Positions 1 to 10,542 of a stretch of 64,000 nt of DNA are shown piece by piece (the first letter of the stretch is position 1; each line of letters starts with the position of its first letter). The notes beneath the pieces are model-generated. The model saw only the letters and a list, made by a program, of their open reading frames with translations. It was not told the DNA's origin and did no database searches. A program made the position numbers and the translations under genes. Origin of the DNA: Collimonas arenae (lineage in GTDB: Bacteria; Pseudomonadota; Gammaproteobacteria; Burkholderiales; Burkholderiaceae_D); contig NZ_CP013233.1 of the NCBI RefSeq assembly GCF_001584165.1, positions 4,100,620 to 4,164,619 of the forward strand, read 5' to 3'.

Positions 1-2
1 TC

Positions 3-431
3 GCAGATTTTTTACGGGGGAATGACAAAATGGCGGCGCTTCTGCCTGCTGTCACACGCATGGCGGCACTGCAAAAACAATGTGCCGCCGAGCTGCCATC
101 CATGTTCAGTGCTTGCGAGGTATTGCAATTCGAAGCCGGGCAACTCGTACTGTCTGCACCCAATGCCGCTCTTGCAACAAAATTGAAGCAGCAACTGCCA
201 CGCCTGCAAAGTCAGCTGCAGTCAGGGCACTGGCAGATTAATGCAATCCGAATCAAAGTGCAAGTTAGCCAAAATCTTAACAAACCCGCGCCAGCCAAGC
301 AGTTGCACTTCCCGTCGAAGGCGGTATCAGCCTTCTCCTCATTGATGGAAGAATTGGGGCAATCGTCTGGAAACGATGCATTGAAAAACGCCATCGCGGC
401 GATGGTGCAACGCTACAGCGAAAAAAAATAA
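3..431 (+). CDS. DUF721 (DciA-like) protein, 5' end cut by window
   Basis: The reading frame is open from base 3, upstream of the first ATG at 30. The residues before that ATG (ADFLRGNDK) read as normal DUF721 N-terminal sequence, so the true start lies outside the window. DUF721 proteins include DciA, which helps load the replicative helicase DnaB in bacteria lacking DnaC. That role is family knowledge; nothing in this sequence proves it. The visible part is about 142 residues with the alternating hydrophobic pattern of the KH-like domain (LKQQLPRL, INAIRIKVQV). It converges on lpxC, and its stop overlaps the lpxC terminator hairpin. The family call is fairly secure, the function tentative. 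Confidence 0.75.
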   Translation, partial: ADFLRGNDKMAALLPAVTRMAALQKQCAAELPSMFSACEVLQFEAGQLVLSAPNAALATKLKQQLPRLQSQLQSGHWQINAIRIKVQVSQNLNKPAPAKQLHFPSKAVSAFSSLMEELGQSSGNDALKNAIAAMVQRYSEKK

Positions 432-452
432 GGCCGCCGCGGCGACCTTATT
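421..452 (-). terminator. rho-independent terminator of lpxC
   Basis: On the minus strand a 7-bp stem (AATAAGG/CCTTATT, 427-433 with 446-452) encloses a GC-rich self-complementary loop and is followed by a run of eight T. It sits 38 bases after the lpxC stop and overlaps the last codons of the convergent DUF721 gene. Confidence 0.7.
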
Positions 453-489
453 CAATGAGAAACTTTTCAAACGAGTAGGTAATCTCCGC

Positions 490-1425
490 TCAGTTCAGGG
501 CCCACTCTTGTCCAACCTGGCGCTGATAGGCGCCGGGCGCCTCCGCCAGCTCATCGAAACTGACCACTTCATAGGCGTGCGGCTGGGCCAGCAACGCACG
601 CAACAACTGGTTATTCAATCCATGGCCCGACTTGTGCGCAGTGTAGCTGGCCAGTAGCGGATGGCCGATAAGATACAGGTCGCCGATGGCGTCAAGAATC
701 TTGTGACGCACGAATTCGTTTTCATAACGCAGGCCATCGCTGTTCAAGATACGGTACTCATCCATCACGATCGCGTTTTCCAGCGAACCGCCGCGTGCCA
801 ATCCAAGGCCGCGCATGGTTTCCACATCCTGCATGAATCCAAAAGTACGCGCGCGCGCCACTTCCTTCACATACGATTCAGTGCTGAAATCCACCTCTGC
901 GGTCTGGCCAGTGCCATCCACAGCAGGATGATTGAACTCGATGAAAAACTTCAGCTTGAAACCGTTGCACGGTTCCAGCCGCGCCCATTTTTCACGATCG
1001 CCCTGGCCTTCACGCACTTCCACAGTTTTCTTGATGCGGACAAATTTCTTGGCGGCGTTCTGTTCTTCCAGCCCGGCTTGCTGCAGCAGGAATACGAACG
1101 ACGATGCAGAGCCGTCCATGATCGGAATTTCTTCCGCGGTCACGTCAACATACAAGTTATCGATGCCGAGCCCGGAACAGGCCGACATCAAGTGTTCGAT
1201 GGTCGATACGCGCACCCCATCCTTGACCAGCACCGACGCCATGCGCGTATCGCCGACTTCGGTCGCTTTCGCAGGAAAATCGACAGGCGGATCGATATCG
1301 ACACGACGGAAAATGATTCCGGTATCGATGGCAGCAGGACGCAAGGTCAACTCGACCTTGGTGCCGGAATGGACGCCAATGCCTGTCGTCTTGACAATTT
1401 TCTTGATAGTGCGTTGTTTCAACAT
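490..1425 (-). CDS. lpxC: UDP-3-O-acyl-N-acetylglucosamine deacetylase
   Basis: LpxC is the zinc deacetylase catalysing the committed step of lipid A synthesis in the cytoplasm. The protein is 311 aa, the usual length (305 in E. coli). It begins MLKQRTIKK, the conserved start. The zinc and catalytic motifs are present: TIEHLMSA near residue 78, [10 protein letters not shown] near 237 and HKSGHGLNN near 265. A longer frame runs to 1518, but that extension ([12 protein letters not shown]) does not resemble the family. No Shine-Dalgarno sequence precedes the ATG at 1425, and a TATAAT lies only six bases upstream, so a leaderless transcript is possible. Its neighbour upstream is a peroxiredoxin gene, separated from it by a terminator. 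Confidence 0.95.
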   Translation of the reverse strand: MLKQRTIKKIVKTTGIGVHSGTKVELTLRPAAIDTGIIFRRVDIDPPVDFPAKATEVGDTRMASVLVKDGVRVSTIEHLMSACSGLGIDNLYVDVTAEEIPIMDGSASSFVFLLQQAGLEEQNAAKKFVRIKKTVEVREGQGDREKWARLEPCNGFKLKFFIEFNHPAVDGTGQTAEVDFSTESYVKEVARARTFGFMQDVETMRGLGLARGGSLENAIVMDEYRILNSDGLRYENEFVRHKILDAIGDLYLIGHPLLASYTAHKSGHGLNNQLLRALLAQPHAYEVVSFDELAEAPGAYQRQVGQEWALN

Positions 1426-1431
1426 GATGAC

Positions 1432-1437
1432 ATTATA
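1432..1437 (-). promoter_or_regulatory. possible -10 hexamer of lpxC
   Basis: The minus strand has a perfect TATAAT six bases before the lpxC ATG. I find no good -35 at 16-18 bp spacing (best is about 3 of 6). If used, transcription would start at or next to the A of the ATG. Confidence 0.35.
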
Positions 1438-1513
1438 AGTCTGACTGATAATTATTCTGTAACGATGTGTAGTCGCTGTTGGGTAAAAAATACGCAATGA
1501 TTTTTTGCCAATA

Positions 1514-1541
1514 AACAAAAAGCGGCGCCTGAAGCGCCGCT
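1514..1541 (-). terminator. terminator after the peroxiredoxin gene
   Basis: A perfect 8-bp stem (AGCGGCGC at 1521-1528, GCGCCGCT at 1534-1541) with a 5-base loop is followed on the minus strand by TTTTG and T-rich sequence. It separates the peroxiredoxin gene from lpxC. Confidence 0.75.
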
Positions 1542-1581
1542 TTGCTTATCCAGGGCCTGTTGACCCTGGCAGGATGAATGA

Positions 1582-2088
1582 TCAGCCCAGTTGCGCCAGC
1601 AGGGTTTCTGCATTGGACACTTCAAACTTGCCGCCTTCTTCTACGTTCAATTGCTTAACCACGCCGTCTTCGACCAATGCCGAGAAGCGTTGCGAGCGAA
1701 CGCCCATGCCGAATTTGCCGAAATCGGCATCCAGGCCTAGCGCCTTGACGAAATCGGCATTGCCGTCGGCCAGCAAACGGACGATGCCGGTGGCTTTCTG
1801 GTCACGGCCCCATGCGCCCATGACGAACGCGTCGTTGACCGAGATTGCCCAGATTTCATCGACGCCCTTGGCCTTGAAGTCTGCTGCATGCTGGATATAG
1901 CCAGGCAAATGCTTGGCCGAGCAAGTTGGAGTGAATGCGCCTGGTACGGCGAACAAGGCGATTTTCTTGCCCTTGACTAGGTCGCTGACGTTGAACGAAT
2001 TCGGTCCGAGCGAGCAACCTTCGGTTTCGGTTTCGATGAATTCTGCTAATTTGCCTTCTGGCAGGCGATCGCCGATCTTGATAGTCAT
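1582..2088 (-). CDS. atypical 2-Cys (Prx5-type) peroxiredoxin
   Basis: This thiol peroxidase of the AhpC/TSA superfamily, Prx5/redoxin group, reduces hydrogen and alkyl peroxides. The 168-aa length is typical. The peroxidatic cysteine lies in PGAFTPTCSAKHLPGY near residues 46-61, matching the family PxxxTPxCS motif, and WAISVNDAFVMGAW follows as expected. The start at 2088 (MTIKIGDRLPEG) is preceded by AAGGATTTATC. The longer frame to 2220 adds unrelated sequence and is rejected. It lies between ftsZ and lpxC, flanked by a terminator on each side, so it is probably a separate transcript. Confidence 0.9.
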   Translation of the reverse strand: MTIKIGDRLPEGKLAEFIETETEGCSLGPNSFNVSDLVKGKKIALFAVPGAFTPTCSAKHLPGYIQHAADFKAKGVDEIWAISVNDAFVMGAWGRDQKATGIVRLLADGNADFVKALGLDADFGKFGMGVRSQRFSALVEDGVVKQLNVEEGGKFEVSNAETLLAQLG

Positions 2089-2262
2089 GATAAATCCTTG
2101 TCTAGGTGATGAGGTCTCCAGCAATCTGTCGCGCAAGCCCAATCGGTATCTCGGAAATTCCTGCAACGCCATCCCGCGAGCGCTGGATGAGCAGGGTTTT
2201 AGAGCTACCTCAAGCCGCACAACCGATTCCTGGCAACCCCGAATAGTAATGTATGGGGACTA

Positions 2263-2294
2263 CAAAAGAAAACGCCGCGCCTTGCGACGCGGCG
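2263..2294 (-). terminator. terminator of ftsZ / dcw cluster
   Basis: The minus strand carries a 7-bp stem (CGCCGCG/CGCGGCG, 2288-2294 with 2273-2279) followed by TTTTCTTTT. It is about 110 bases past the ftsZ stop and marks the end of the division cluster. Confidence 0.75.
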
Positions 2295-2401
2295 TGGAAT
2301 CCGCAGTATGCCTTGTTCCGCAAATTCATGCAGAAGCCGGTCATTGATACCGGGTATATAAAACCCCAGGTAGCGCCGGCCGGCGCACTACATTTATCTG
2401 C

Positions 2402-3580
2402 TTAGTCCGCCTGTTTGCGCAGGAAAGCCGGGATGTCATAAGTTTCCATGCCATTTTTTTCCAATGCACGTACGGTGTCGGAAGCCGACTCGCGACGCCA
2501 TACTGCCGGCGCCTTCATGCCTTCGAACGACGAGCTGCCGTGACCTACAGATGCCTGACCATGCTGCATCATCGGCTCATTGTGTGTACCGGTACGCATC
2601 ATCGGCGCCTGCACCAGCTGCACCGCCTTGCGAGCACGGCCCAGACCAGTGGCAACCACGGTCACGCGGATATCGTCGCCCATGGCTTCATCGTAGGCGA
2701 TACCTTGTGCGATCGACGCATCCGGCGCAGCAAAAGCGCGCACGGTCGCCATGACTTCCTTGATTTCCTTACCCTTCAGGCTACGGCTGGCAGTGACGTT
2801 GACCAGCACGCCGCGCGCGCCGGACAGATCGATGCCATCCAGCAGCGGCGAGGCAACCGCCTGCTCCGCCGCCAGGCGTGCGCGATCCACGCCGGATGCC
2901 GTTGCGGTGCCCATCATCGCCTTGCCTTGTTCGCCCATGATGGTCTTGACGTCATTGAAGTCGACGTTGATGTGGCCAGGCACGTTGATGATTTCAGCAA
3001 TACCGGCAACCGCATTGTTGAGCACATCGTCAGCGTGTTGCAGCCATTCCATCATGCTGTCGTCTTCATAAATCTCTTCGAGCTTCTCGTTGAGAATGAT
3101 GATCAGCGAATCGACATGCTGGGACAACGCTTCCAGGCCTTCATCGGCGATGTCCATGCACTTCTGGCCTTCATACGAGAACGGCTTCGACACCACCGCC
3201 ACGGTCAACGCACCTTGCTCCTTGGCGATCTGCGCTACCACCGGCGCAGCACCGGTGCCGGTACCGCCGCCCATGCCTGCTGCGATGAATACCATGTGCG
3301 CGCCACGCAACGCATCTTCGATGCGGCCGCGTGAGTCCTCGGCTAACTGACGGCCAACCGAAGGCTTCATGCCGGCGCCCAAACCGGTCTCGCCGATCTG
3401 GATGACGTTATGCGCCTTCGATTGCTTGAGCGCCTGTGCATCGGTATTGGCGGCGATGAACTCGACCCCCGACACCCCTTTATTGATCATATGTTGGACC
3501 GCATTGCCGCCAGCACCACCGACGCCGACGACTTTAATCACGGTACCCAAAGTTGCATTGTCAAGCATATCGATTTCCAT
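2402..3580 (-). CDS. ftsZ: cell division protein FtsZ
   Basis: FtsZ is the tubulin-like GTPase that forms the cytokinetic ring. The 392-aa protein has the nucleotide-binding GGAGGNAV near residues 20-27, the tubulin signature GGGTGTGAAP near 107-116 and the T7-loop region NVDFNDVKTIM near 207. It ends with the conserved peptide YDIPAFLRKQAD, which binds FtsA and ZipA-type anchors. The start (MEIDMLDNATLGTVIKVVG) has TGAGGAAATATC just upstream. ftsA precedes it by 143 AT-rich bases, a gap that commonly holds extra ftsZ promoters; I could not settle on one. Confidence 0.98.
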   Translation of the reverse strand: MEIDMLDNATLGTVIKVVGVGGAGGNAVQHMINKGVSGVEFIAANTDAQALKQSKAHNVIQIGETGLGAGMKPSVGRQLAEDSRGRIEDALRGAHMVFIAAGMGGGTGTGAAPVVAQIAKEQGALTVAVVSKPFSYEGQKCMDIADEGLEALSQHVDSLIIILNEKLEEIYEDDSMMEWLQHADDVLNNAVAGIAEIINVPGHINVDFNDVKTIMGEQGKAMMGTATASGVDRARLAAEQAVASPLLDGIDLSGARGVLVNVTASRSLKGKEIKEVMATVRAFAAPDASIAQGIAYDEAMGDDIRVTVVATGLGRARKAVQLVQAPMMRTGTHNEPMMQHGQASVGHGSSSFEGMKAPAVWRRESASDTVRALEKNGMETYDIPAFLRKQAD

Positions 3581-3723
3581 GATATTTCCTCATAAAGTTG
3601 CAGCATTCAGTCAGTAGGCATCACGCGCTGTGAGGCCTAGCAACTGACAACTGCGTTTTACACAAACAACATTAAAAATAAAACTTAACCAAATAACCAA
3701 ATACGCGTCACACCAACTAGTTA

Positions 3724-4956
3724 CTAGAAATTCCCTAAAAACCATTCCTTCATGCGTTGCCAGATCGCTTTCGCCGAGCCCTCTTGGCGTGTCACGATGT
3801 AGCCGCGCAGGTATTGCTTTTTCGCTTCCAGCAGCAAACCCAGTACGGTCGAATAACGCGGGCTGCGCACCACATCGGCCAACTGACCGTGATATTCCGG
3901 CGTGCCCAGACGTGCCGGCTTGAGGAAAATATCCTCGGCGAGCTCAATCATGCCGGGCATCATCGAAGACCCACCGGTCAGCACCACGCCGCTCGACAAC
4001 ACTTCTTCGTAGCCGGACTCGCGCACCACCTGGTGCACCAGCGCGAACAATTCCTCGACACGCGGCTCAATGACTGCCGCCAGTGCCTGGCGTGACAAGG
4101 TACGCGGATTGCGATCACCCAATCCCGGCACTTCCAGCGTCTCGCCAGGGTCGGCCAGGATCTGCTTGGCCACGCCGTAACGCAATTTGATTTCTTCCGC
4201 TTCGGTGGTCGGCGTGCGCAAGGCCATCGCGATATCGTTAGTGATCTGGTCGCCGGCAATCGGGATTACCGCCGTATGCCGAATCGCGCCTTCCGTGAAC
4301 ACAGCAACGTCGGTCGTACCGCCACCGATATCGACCAACACCACGCCCAACTCTTTCTCATCGGGAGTCAACACCGCGTCGGCCGACGCCATCGGCTGCA
4401 AGATCAAGTCCGACACTTCCAATCCGCAACGACGGATACATTTGACGATATTCTGTACGGCAGAAACCGCGCCGGTGACGATGTGCACCTTGACTTCAAG
4501 TCGGATGCCGCTCATACCGATTGGTTCGCGCACATCTTCCTGGCTATCGACAATAAATTCCTGCGGCACGGTATGCAGCAACTGCTGGTCGGTCGGGATG
4601 TTGACCGCCTTCGCCGTTTCTATAACGCGCGAGACATCGGCTGCGCTGACTTCCTTGTCCTTGATCGCCACCATACCGCTCGAATTGAAGCTGCGGATGT
4701 GGCTGCCGGCGATCCCGGTGTACACGTTACGGATCTTGCAGTCGGCCATCAGCTCGGCTTCTTCCAAAGCGCGCTGGATCGACTCGACGGTAGCCTCGAT
4801 GTTGACCACCACGCCCTTTTTCAAGCCCTTTGATTCCGCCTGCCCCAGGCCGATGACTTCATGGCGTCCATCCGACAATACCTCGGCTACCACGGCCACC
4901 ACCTTGGAGGTGCCGATGTCGAGACCGACGATCAAATTTTTTGCGTCTTTTGTCAT
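3724..4956 (-). CDS. ftsA: cell division protein FtsA
   Basis: FtsA is the actin-like ATPase that tethers FtsZ to the inner membrane and recruits late divisome proteins. The 410-aa length is typical. The phosphate-1 motif GLDIGTSKVV lies at residues 11-20, the phosphate-2 motif VLVDIGGGTTDVAVF near 205-219 and the adenosine motif VVLTGGSSMMPG near 330. The C terminus AIWQRMKEWFLGNF is the amphipathic membrane-targeting helix. ftsQ ends 10 bases upstream. Confidence 0.97.
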   Translation of the reverse strand: MTKDAKNLIVGLDIGTSKVVAVVAEVLSDGRHEVIGLGQAESKGLKKGVVVNIEATVESIQRALEEAELMADCKIRNVYTGIAGSHIRSFNSSGMVAIKDKEVSAADVSRVIETAKAVNIPTDQQLLHTVPQEFIVDSQEDVREPIGMSGIRLEVKVHIVTGAVSAVQNIVKCIRRCGLEVSDLILQPMASADAVLTPDEKELGVVLVDIGGGTTDVAVFTEGAIRHTAVIPIAGDQITNDIAMALRTPTTEAEEIKLRYGVAKQILADPGETLEVPGLGDRNPRTLSRQALAAVIEPRVEELFALVHQVVRESGYEEVLSSGVVLTGGSSMMPGMIELAEDIFLKPARLGTPEYHGQLADVVRSPRYSTVLGLLLEAKKQYLRGYIVTRQEGSAKAIWQRMKEWFLGNF

Positions 4957-4966
4957 AATGTTTCGC

Positions 4967-5734
4967 TTATTTTTTCTTGCTTCCCAATCCGCCAGACAAG
5001 CCGCTCGCCTTCAGCGCCAAGCCATTCGGATACCGCATATCCACACTCTCAATCCGGCCCTGCAAACGCGACTTCAATTGCGGATAAATCTGCACCAGCC
5101 GCGCCACACGATCTTTCAGCGTGTCCTTGTTTTGCTCACGCCCCAGCTCCACCGTCATGCCGTTGTCCAGCTTGAGGGTCCACGCATATCGACTTGATAA
5201 ATCGACTTCTACCGGATTCAATTCAAGCGGCCCGAACCAGCGACGGAAATCCGCCAGCCGCGCCACCACATCCTTTTCGCTGCCATCCGGACCGGACAGG
5301 CGTAGCAACTCGCCGTCTTCTTCCGCCTCATCCAGATTGGCAGTAAACAAATCACCATGCACCGACAGCAAACGTCCATCATCGTCCCAGGTCGCCAACG
5401 GCTGATGCTCTTCGATCGACACGATCAGCTTGTTCGGCCATTCGCGCTGCACCGATGCCTTGCGCACCCAGGGCACAGATTCGAAGGCGGCGCGGACGGT
5501 GTCCAAGTTGGCGGTAAAGAAATTGCCCTTGATGCGCGGTAGCGCACTGGCGCGGATAATCAACGGATTGACCCGCCGCAATTCGCTCTGCCCGGCGCCT
5601 TCGACGCGGATTTCCCTCAACGTGAACATCGGCCTCTGCGCCAGCCACCAGATGCCAGACGCCAGCAATGCGAGCGCAGCCAGGCCCAGCAGGGCATTGG
5701 AGATTGCGTTCAGCATTTTGATGTCTTGCCACAT
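4967..5734 (-). CDS. ftsQ: cell division protein FtsQ
   Basis: FtsQ is a bitopic inner-membrane protein linking early and late divisome components through FtsB/FtsL. The 255-aa protein has a short cytoplasmic N terminus, one membrane segment (LLGLAALALLASGIWWLA, about residues 16-33), a POTRA domain (FTLREIRVEGAGQSELRRV) and the FtsQ domain with VPWVRKASVQREWPNKLIVSI. A Lys-rich tail ends the protein. It lies 10 bases before ftsA and 81 bases after ddl. Confidence 0.95.
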   Translation of the reverse strand: MWQDIKMLNAISNALLGLAALALLASGIWWLAQRPMFTLREIRVEGAGQSELRRVNPLIIRASALPRIKGNFFTANLDTVRAAFESVPWVRKASVQREWPNKLIVSIEEHQPLATWDDDGRLLSVHGDLFTANLDEAEEDGELLRLSGPDGSEKDVVARLADFRRWFGPLELNPVEVDLSSRYAWTLKLDNGMTVELGREQNKDTLKDRVARLVQIYPQLKSRLQGRIESVDMRYPNGLALKASGLSGGLGSKKK

Positions 5735-5815
5735 GGTTATCGACTTTATCGTCCGAATCGTTAGGTATTGCTTTAAATATTTTCTTTAAATCTTCGCGTG
5801 TTCGTTACTTGCCAT

Positions 5816-6802
5816 TCACTCCGGCTTCCAATCTGCGTTAGGATTCAAATCCAGCGCCGCAGAAGCCAGTATCTCAAGACACAGGTCTTCGTAACTGACG
5901 CCATCCGCCTTGGCCGCCATCGGCACCAGCGAGTGGCCGGTCATGCCCGGCGAGGTGTTGATCTCAATCAGGAATGGCTCATTGTCCGAAGCGCGCAACA
6001 TGAAATCCACCCGCGCCCAACCTTCGCATCCGATCGCCTTGTAGGCCTGCACTGCCAGCGACTGTATGCGCTCGGTCAATGCGGCATGCAGCGGCGCCGG
6101 GCAGAAATACTTGGTGTCGTCGGTAAAATATTTATTCTGATAGTTGTAGTTGCCCTCCGGCGCCCGAATCTCGACGATAGGCAGCGCTCGCGCCGTGCGG
6201 CCTGCGCCCAGCACTGGCACGGTCAATTCGCGACCGCGGACGAACTCTTCCGCCAACACCACGTCATCATATTTGGCGCACAATGCAAAGCCTTCACCCA
6301 TGTCGGAATAACCCGCCACTTTGCTGATGCCGATGGTCGAACCTTCATGCGGCGCCTTCAGCATCAACGGCAAACCCAGCACATCCGGCACCTGGCGCAG
6401 TTCTTCACGCGTGGCGGTATGCGCATCCAGAACAAGGAAGCGCGGCGTGGGCAAATCCACGCTGCGCCAGATGCGCTTGGTCATCACCTTGTCCATCGCA
6501 ATCGCCGATGCCATGACGCCCGGGCCGGTGTAAGGAATGCCGAGTTGCTCCAGCGCTCCTTGCAATGTGCCGTCTTCGCCGTAGCGGCCGTGCAGGGCGA
6601 TGAACACGCGATCAAATTTTTCTGCGGCCAGTTCCGCTAGGCTGCGCTCGGCCGGATCAAACAGATGGGCGTCGACGCCATGGCTTTGCAATGCCTTCAG
6701 CACGCCATTTCCAGACATGATGGACACTTCGCGCTCGGCCGAACGTCCGCCGAACAGTACGCCGACTTTTCCGAATTGCTTGCCTGTCATTTTTTTGCTC
6801 AT
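5816..6802 (-). CDS. ddl: D-alanine--D-alanine ligase
   Basis: This cytoplasmic ATP-grasp enzyme joins two D-alanines for the peptidoglycan stem peptide. From 6802 the protein is 328 aa (MSKKMTGKQ). An in-frame GTG at 6814 would add four residues. GGTGAAGAG just before the ATG at 6802 favours that start. Motifs include [11 protein letters not shown], the ATP-binding [15 protein letters not shown] and the C-terminal [27 protein letters not shown] with metal and substrate ligands. The dcw location indicates the ddlB copy. Two to fourteen bases separate it from the murC stop, depending on start. Confidence 0.95.
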   Translation of the reverse strand: MSKKMTGKQFGKVGVLFGGRSAEREVSIMSGNGVLKALQSHGVDAHLFDPAERSLAELAAEKFDRVFIALHGRYGEDGTLQGALEQLGIPYTGPGVMASAIAMDKVMTKRIWRSVDLPTPRFLVLDAHTATREELRQVPDVLGLPLMLKAPHEGSTIGISKVAGYSDMGEGFALCAKYDDVVLAEEFVRGRELTVPVLGAGRTARALPIVEIRAPEGNYNYQNKYFTDDTKYFCPAPLHAALTERIQSLAVQAYKAIGCEGWARVDFMLRASDNEPFLIEINTSPGMTGHSLVPMAAKADGVSYEDLCLEILASAALDLNPNADWKPE

Positions 6803-6816
6803 CTCTTCACCCACGC

Positions 6817-8223
6817 CTATTGCTCTACCTGTTGCGCCAACTTGCCCGGTACGCCGCTAATCGATCCGGCTCCCATGGTCATCACCACATCGCCGTCGCG
6901 CACGATATTCAGGATCGAGGTCGGCATATCGTTGATATCTTCCACAAACACCAGCTCGGCCATGCCGGCAACCCGCAACGCATGTGCCAGCGCACGACCG
7001 TCAGCGGCAACAATCGGCGATTCTCCGGCAGCGTATATTTCGGCCAGCACCAGTACATCGACGGTCGACAGCACCTTCACAAAATCCTCGAACAGATCGC
7101 GGGTGCGCGTGTAGCGATGCGGCTGGAACGCCAGCACCAGACGGCGTCCTGGATAGGCACCGCGCGCAGCCTGGATCGTCGCCGCAGTTTCCACCGGATG
7201 GTGGCCGTAGTCGTCAACCAGCGCGAATTCACCGCTCGGCTTGCCTGCCGCGTCATGCAGTTTGATTTCACCATAGCGGGTGAACCTGCGGCCGACGCCG
7301 TTAAATTCAGTCAATGCCTGCTGGATCGCCGCATCTGCCACACCCAGTTCGCGCGCAATCGCAATTGCGGCGCAAGCGTTCTGGACGTTGTGCATGCCGG
7401 GTTGATTCAGGCTGATCGGCATCGCCGGATAGCCTTTTTGAATCACGGTGAATTGCATGTGGCCGGCGACCGCCTTGGCATCGATGGCGCGCACATCGGC
7501 TTCCTCATGGAAACCGTAAGTGGTGATCAGCTTGGAGATCTGCGGCATGATTTCGCGCACATTGGCGTCGTCCATGCACAACACTGCGACACCGTAGAAC
7601 GGCAGGCGCTGTGTGAATTCGACGAAGGCCTGCTTCAGCTTGCCGAAATCGTGATCATAGGTGTCCATGTGATCGGCATCGATATTGGTGATCACTTCGA
7701 TCACCGGCGACAAGTTCAAGAACGAAGCATCCGATTCATCGGCTTCAGCCACAATAAAATCACCCGAACCCAGCTTGGCGTTGGCGCCGGCACTCGTCAG
7801 GCGGCCGCCGATCACGAAGGTCGGATCCAGGCCGCCTTGCGCCAGCACGCTGGCCACCAGGCTGGTGGTGGTGGTTTTACCGTGCGTACCGGCAATCGCG
7901 ATGCCGCGTTTCAGGCGCATCAATTCCGCCAGCATGACTGCACGCGGCACGATCGGAATATGCTTCTCACGCGCGGCAACCACTTCCGGATTATCCGGCT
8001 GTACCGCAGTCGACGTGACGATTGCGTGGGCCTGGTCGATGTTCGCGGCTGCATGCCCTCGGCTCACCTTCGCGCCAAGACCGACCAGACGACGGGTCGC
8101 GGCGTTGTCGCCGAGATCTGAACCGGAAATCGTGTAGCCGAGATTAAGCAGCACCTCGGCGATGCCGCTCATGCCGCTGCCGCCGATGCCGACGAAATGG
8201 ATATTTTTAACTTTATGTTTCAT
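6817..8223 (-). CDS. murC: UDP-N-acetylmuramate--L-alanine ligase
   Basis: MurC adds L-Ala to UDP-MurNAc, the first amino acid of the stem peptide. The protein is 468 aa from the ATG at 8223 ([20 protein letters not shown]). The frame extends to 8292 but overlaps murG and lacks family similarity there. Visible motifs are the N-terminal Rossmann [12 protein letters not shown], the Mur-ligase P-loop [11 protein letters not shown] near residue 117, the metal-binding [15 protein letters not shown] and YGHHP near 346. Only one base separates it from murG. Confidence 0.96.
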   Translation of the reverse strand: MKHKVKNIHFVGIGGSGMSGIAEVLLNLGYTISGSDLGDNAATRRLVGLGAKVSRGHAAANIDQAHAIVTSTAVQPDNPEVVAAREKHIPIVPRAVMLAELMRLKRGIAIAGTHGKTTTTSLVASVLAQGGLDPTFVIGGRLTSAGANAKLGSGDFIVAEADESDASFLNLSPVIEVITNIDADHMDTYDHDFGKLKQAFVEFTQRLPFYGVAVLCMDDANVREIMPQISKLITTYGFHEEADVRAIDAKAVAGHMQFTVIQKGYPAMPISLNQPGMHNVQNACAAIAIARELGVADAAIQQALTEFNGVGRRFTRYGEIKLHDAAGKPSGEFALVDDYGHHPVETAATIQAARGAYPGRRLVLAFQPHRYTRTRDLFEDFVKVLSTVDVLVLAEIYAAGESPIVAADGRALAHALRVAGMAELVFVEDINDMPTSILNIVRDGDVVMTMGAGSISGVPGKLAQQVEQ

Positions 8224-8224
8224 G

Positions 8225-9310
8225 CTACGTCCCTGCCAATTCTTCAAGGACCTGCGCGATGGCTTGATTCGCATCGCGTCGGCCGTTTTCATATGCTGCC
8301 TGCGCCATTGTCTGGCAGTCCTCGCGCGAGATCCGCGTCAATAACGCAGCCAGGCGTTCTTTAGTCAATTCTGTTTGCGGCAAATGGATAGCCGCTTTCT
8401 GGCTCGCCATCCATTTGGCATTGTCACGCTGGTGCGACGTGGTCGACGCCACCAACGGCACCAACACGCTGGCGACACCGGCAGCGGTCAGTTCCGACAC
8501 CGTGATGGCGCCGGCACGGCAGATCACCAGATCGGCATCCGCATAACGGCGCGGCATATCGTCGATGAACGCCACCACTTCCGCGCTAACGCCCGCCGCA
8601 GCATAAGCGCTGCGCAAGGCTTCAATATGCTGCTTGCCGGACTGATGCGTGACGCTGGGGCGCGATTCGGCGGGAATCAACGCCAACGCCGCAGGCAAGC
8701 AATCATTCAACGCTTTCGCGCCAAGGCTGCCGCCCACTACCAGCAAACGCAATGGGCCGATACGCCCGCCGTAGCGCTGCTCAGGCAATGGCAAGGCCAT
8801 GATTTCCTTGCGCACCGGATTGCCGGTGACCAGCGCCTTGCCGGCCGCCTTGCCAAAATCGGCCGGGAAGCCGAACAACACGCGTTTGGCCAACGGCGTC
8901 AGGGTCTTGTTCGACAGCAGCAAAGCCGCATCGGCATTCACCAGCACCAGCGGTATACCGCGCAAGCGCGCCATTGCGCCGCCCGGCACCGTCACGTAGC
9001 CGCCCATGCCCAATACGACATCGGCCTGACGCTTCCCCAGAATGCGGAAGCAAGCCGGAAAGCTCAACAACATGCGCCAGACGCCACGCACCGTGTGCGC
9101 CAGCCCTTTGCCGCGCAGGCCGGCAAATACAATCTTGTCCATCTCGACGCCATGCTGCGGCACTAGGTCTGATTCCATGCCGTGCGTGGTGCCGAGCCAG
9201 GTCACTTGCCAGCCGCGCGCACGCATGGTGTCGGCAATCGCCAGGCCAGGGAAGATATGGCCGCCGGTGCCCGCGGCCATGATGACCAGACGTTTCATCG
9301 TCGCTGTCAT
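8225..9310 (-). CDS. murG: lipid II synthase (GlcNAc transferase)
   Basis: MurG transfers GlcNAc from UDP-GlcNAc to lipid I on the inner face of the membrane. The 361-aa GT28 protein has the two glycine-rich loops [11 protein letters not shown] near residue 12 and [13 protein letters not shown] near 191, and the UDP-binding region [16 protein letters not shown] near 269. The start at 9310 overlaps the ftsW stop by four bases (ATGA), suggesting translational coupling. An internal ATG at 9298 (MKRLVIM) is the alternative. Confidence 0.96.
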   Translation of the reverse strand: MTATMKRLVIMAAGTGGHIFPGLAIADTMRARGWQVTWLGTTHGMESDLVPQHGVEMDKIVFAGLRGKGLAHTVRGVWRMLLSFPACFRILGKRQADVVLGMGGYVTVPGGAMARLRGIPLVLVNADAALLLSNKTLTPLAKRVLFGFPADFGKAAGKALVTGNPVRKEIMALPLPEQRYGGRIGPLRLLVVGGSLGAKALNDCLPAALALIPAESRPSVTHQSGKQHIEALRSAYAAAGVSAEVVAFIDDMPRRYADADLVICRAGAITVSELTAAGVASVLVPLVASTTSHQRDNAKWMASQKAAIHLPQTELTKERLAALLTRISREDCQTMAQAAYENGRRDANQAIAQVLEELAGT

Positions 9311-10542
9311 GCCCGGCCTCCGCGCATCAGAACCCGGTTTTCATAATCGATGCGTAGCAGGATCGCCAGGCCGATGCAATTGATCAGCACGCCGGATCCG
9401 CCATAGCTCATCAGCGGCAAGGTCAAACCCTTGGTCGGCAGCAAGCCGAGATTGACGCCCATGTTGATGAAGGTCTGCACACCAATCCAGATGCCGATGC
9501 CTTTGGCGGTCAATCCGGCAAACGTCTGTTCCATCGCAATCGCCTGACGGCCGATTTCAAACGAACGCTTGATGATCCAATAGAACAACATGACCACCAC
9601 CAGCACGCCGACAAATCCCAATTCCTCGCCGATCACCGCCAGCAGGAAGTCGGTATGCGCTTCCGGCAGGTAATGCAACTTCTCGACGCTGGCGCCAAGA
9701 CCGACGCCGAACAATTCACCGCGTCCAAACGCGATCAGCGAATGCGATAACTGATAAGCCTTGCCCAAAGCATTTTCTTCCGCCCACGGATTCAGATACG
9801 CGAAAATCCGTTCACGACGCCATGGCGACAACCAGATCACCATCGTAAACATACCAGCCAGCATCGCACCGATGCCGCCGAACCAGATACCGTTGATGCC
9901 ACCCAGAAACAGGATGCCCATGGCGATGCAAACGATCACGCCGAGCGCGCCGAGATCCGGCTCCAGCATCAACAACAGGCCGACCAGCCCGACTGCGGCA
10001 GTCATCGGCAGGAAGCCTTTGGTCAGCTTGTGCATCACTTCCTGTTTGCGCACCGTGTAATTGGCGGCGTACAGGACGATGAACAGCTTCATCAATTCCG
10101 ATGGTTGCAGGTTGAAGACGCGGAACGACAGCCAGCGCTTGGCGCCGTTGACGCCACGGCCGAGGCCCGGCACCAGCACCGCTGCCAGCAGAATCAGCGT
10201 GACCACAAACAGGTATGGCGCCCAACGCTGCCAGGTCGCAATCGGAATGCGGAAAGTCAGCATTCCGGCAAACAGCGAGACGCAGATGAAAATCGCCTGC
10301 CGCACCAGGAAATGGGCATTCGTATAGTTCGCATATTTGGGCGAATCGGGCAACGCGATCGAGGCCGAATACACCATTACCAACCCAAACAGCATCAACA
10401 GCACGACCACCCACACCAGCGGCTGGTCGTACTCCATCATTTTCGAACGCTGAACGCCGTGCTTCTGGCTGTCGAGCGGACGCGACCGCGCTGCCGGCGC
10501 AGCCTCGGGTTTCGCTGAAAATGATGGGAAGGCGAATTTCAT
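9307..10542 (-). CDS. ftsW: lipid II polymerase / SEDS protein FtsW
   Basis: FtsW is the SEDS-family peptidoglycan polymerase acting with FtsI (PBP3) in the septum. The 411-aa protein has about ten predicted membrane segments after a roughly 45-residue soluble N terminus. SEDS motifs include [28 protein letters not shown] near residue 145, the extracellular loop [38 protein letters not shown] and the C-terminal [15 protein letters not shown]. It overlaps both murD and murG by four bases (ATGA). Confidence 0.96.
   Translation of the reverse strand: MKFAFPSFSAKPEAAPAARSRPLDSQKHGVQRSKMMEYDQPLVWVVVLLMLFGLVMVYSASIALPDSPKYANYTNAHFLVRQAIFICVSLFAGMLTFRIPIATWQRWAPYLFVVTLILLAAVLVPGLGRGVNGAKRWLSFRVFNLQPSELMKLFIVLYAANYTVRKQEVMHKLTKGFLPMTAAVGLVGLLLMLEPDLGALGVIVCIAMGILFLGGINGIWFGGIGAMLAGMFTMVIWLSPWRRERIFAYLNPWAEENALGKAYQLSHSLIAFGRGELFGVGLGASVEKLHYLPEAHTDFLLAVIGEELGFVGVLVVVMLFYWIIKRSFEIGRQAIAMEQTFAGLTAKGIGIWIGVQTFINMGVNLGLLPTKGLTLPLMSYGGSGVLINCIGLAILLRIDYENRVLMRGGRA

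Noticed and set aside
2540..3334. 264-codon open frame on the plus strand
   Set aside because: It lies opposite ftsZ and has no recognisable motif.
6820..8121. 433-codon open frame on the plus strand
   Set aside because: It is the antisense of murC, with shadow composition.
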